Assembly (NCBI RefSeq): GCF_001598555.1
Contig: NZ_BCZE01000020.1
Location: forward strand, 1-64,000
DNA: 64,000 nt
Source of the DNA: Novosphingobium rosa NBRC 15208
GTDB lineage: Bacteria; Pseudomonadota; Alphaproteobacteria; Sphingomonadales; Sphingomonadaceae
Direction of reading: 5' to 3'
The notes beneath the pieces were generated by a model. The model was not told the origin of the DNA and searched no databases. It saw nothing but the letters and a program-made list of their open reading frames with translations. Shown here one piece after another: positions 63,139-64,000 of the stretch. The first letter of the stretch is position 1; each line of letters starts with the position of its first letter. The position numbers and the translations under genes were made by a program.

Positions 63139-64000
63139 ATGGCTGGCCAAGACCCGATACTGCTCTCGCTCAAACAGATCCGCGCGGTGGTGGCGGTGGC
63201 CGGAAACGCCAGCCTGGCCCGCGCCGGGGAAAGCCTGAACATCAGCCAGAGCAGCCTGTCGCGCATCATCCATGATGCGGAAGGCGCGCTGGGCCACCGC
63301 CTGTTCCAGCGCGGCTGGAGCGGCATGGAGCCGACCTCGGCCGGGGCCATCGTCATCCGGCACTGCCTGCACATGGCGGGCGCGGTGGCCGAGGCGCAGG
63401 ACAGCCTGCAGGCGGCAGGCTACAGGCTGCGTGATCTGGCCTATCATCTGACATGGCCGATGCTGGAGGTGGCCACAGCCGTCAGCGCCAGCGGTCATGT
63501 GTCGCAGGCGGCGGGGGTGCTGGGCATGCCTCAGCCCAATGTCAGCCGGGTGCTGGCCCAGCTTGCGGCGATGCTTGGCGAGCATCCCTTTTTGCGGCAC
63601 GCCAAGGGCATGGCGGCCACGCTTGCGGTGCCGATCCTGTGCGATCTGCGTGAAAAGCTGCGCAGCGAGGCCTTGCAGATCCCTTCGGCTCTGGCCGCCC
63701 TGACCGGCATGCTGGTGGGCCGCATCGCGGTGGGCATCCTGCCTTTTTCCGAGCAGGACATCGTGGTCGAAACCTTTGCCATCCTGCTGCGGGACCATCC
63801 CCATGTGCGGCTTCAGGCCGTCACCGGCAGCTATGGCGCCTTGAGCGAGGCGCTGCGGCGCGGCGAGATCGATGTCATCATCGGCCCGCTGCGTGGTGGG
63901 GCGCTCTCCGCCCATCTCGAGGAACGCGTGCTGCTGGAAGAGGTGTTGACCTTCATCGCCCGCCCCGGCCATCCTTTGGCGGGCAGGCCGGTCTCGCTGG
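63139..64000 (+). CDS. LysR-like regulator with two HTH domains (partial)
   Basis: Open to the window end (287 codons seen). First HTH at about residues 10-75: LKQIRAVVAVAGNASLARAGESLNISQSSLSRII...LFQRG. A second LysR-like HTH follows at about 110-170: MLEVATAVSASGHVSQAAGVLGMPQPNVSRVLAQL...FLRHAKG. The effector domain then begins (GRIAVGILPFSEQDIVVETFAILLRDHPHVRLQAV). Two HTH modules in one chain are unusual. Divergent from the Rieske reductase-oxygenase operon, which it most likely controls. C-terminus lies outside the window. Confidence 0.85.
   Translation, partial: MAGQDPILLSLKQIRAVVAVAGNASLARAGESLNISQSSLSRIIHDAEGALGHRLFQRGWSGMEPTSAGAIVIRHCLHMAGAVAEAQDSLQAAGYRLRDLAYHLTWPMLEVATAVSASGHVSQAAGVLGMPQPNVSRVLAQLAAMLGEHPFLRHAKGMAATLAVPILCDLREKLRSEALQIPSALAALTGMLVGRIAVGILPFSEQDIVVETFAILLRDHPHVRLQAVTGSYGALSEALRRGEIDVIIGPLRGGALSAHLEERVLLEEVLTFIARPGHPLAGRPVSL

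Overview
This 64 kb window reads as a chromosomal segment of a high-GC Gram-negative alphaproteobacterium, most likely a sphingomonad such as Novosphingobium. That placement is an inference. It rests on four large TonB-dependent receptors, Rieske oxygenase and aromatic-acid transport genes, a tannase-family esterase, and the overall protein style. I found no rRNA, tRNA or CRISPR array.

Layout. 0-2 kb: a phage portal gene with a strong terminator, then about 0.9 kb of non-coding, partly AT-rich DNA (probable prophage end). 2-3.7 kb: divergent argP/argO pair (basic amino-acid export). 3.8-10.5 kb: receptor, sensor kinase and response regulator in a translationally coupled operon, followed by a second receptor whose leader can pair with its own ribosome-binding site. 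10.7-28.9 kb: an alcohol-oxidation island. It holds an aldehyde dehydrogenase with its DUF779 partner, a FIST protein fused by overlap to a hybrid sensor kinase, a LuxR-type regulator, a PQQ alcohol dehydrogenase with the lanthanide-type Asp pair, its binding protein and cytochrome c, a YVTN beta-propeller, a porin, acetyl-CoA synthetase, cytochrome b561, the poorly understood 'quinoprotein relay' genes (SoxYZ-like carrier, zinc metallohydrolase, Cys-Trp motif protein) and a pseudoazurin. Read together, alcohol is oxidised in the periplasm to aldehyde, then to acid, then activated to acyl-CoA, with electrons passed to cytochrome c or cupredoxin.

28.9-39.6 kb: mostly housekeeping or accessory genes (MarR/MFS pair with a clear operator, methyltransferase, RNase T2, GNAT-nitrilase fusion, glutamate-synthase-like flavoprotein, DUF1285, MFS, GGDEF-EAL). 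39.7-48.7 kb: a sulfate-ester locus with an arylsulfotransferase, an arylsulfatase and two receptors. 48.8-56.0 kb: a LysR regulator followed by five overlapping genes (CitMHS transporter, split AtuA-type pair, two esterases), a candidate undescribed catabolic operon. 55.9-57.8 kb: a rearrangement scar joining the tails of a triosephosphate isomerase and a Gfo/Idh oxidoreductase, then a glycosidase-like protein. 57.9-64 kb: a VanAB-like Rieske oxygenase/reductase operon with an AAHS transporter and a frameshifted outer-membrane porin, divergent from a LysR-like regulator that carries two HTH domains and runs off the window.
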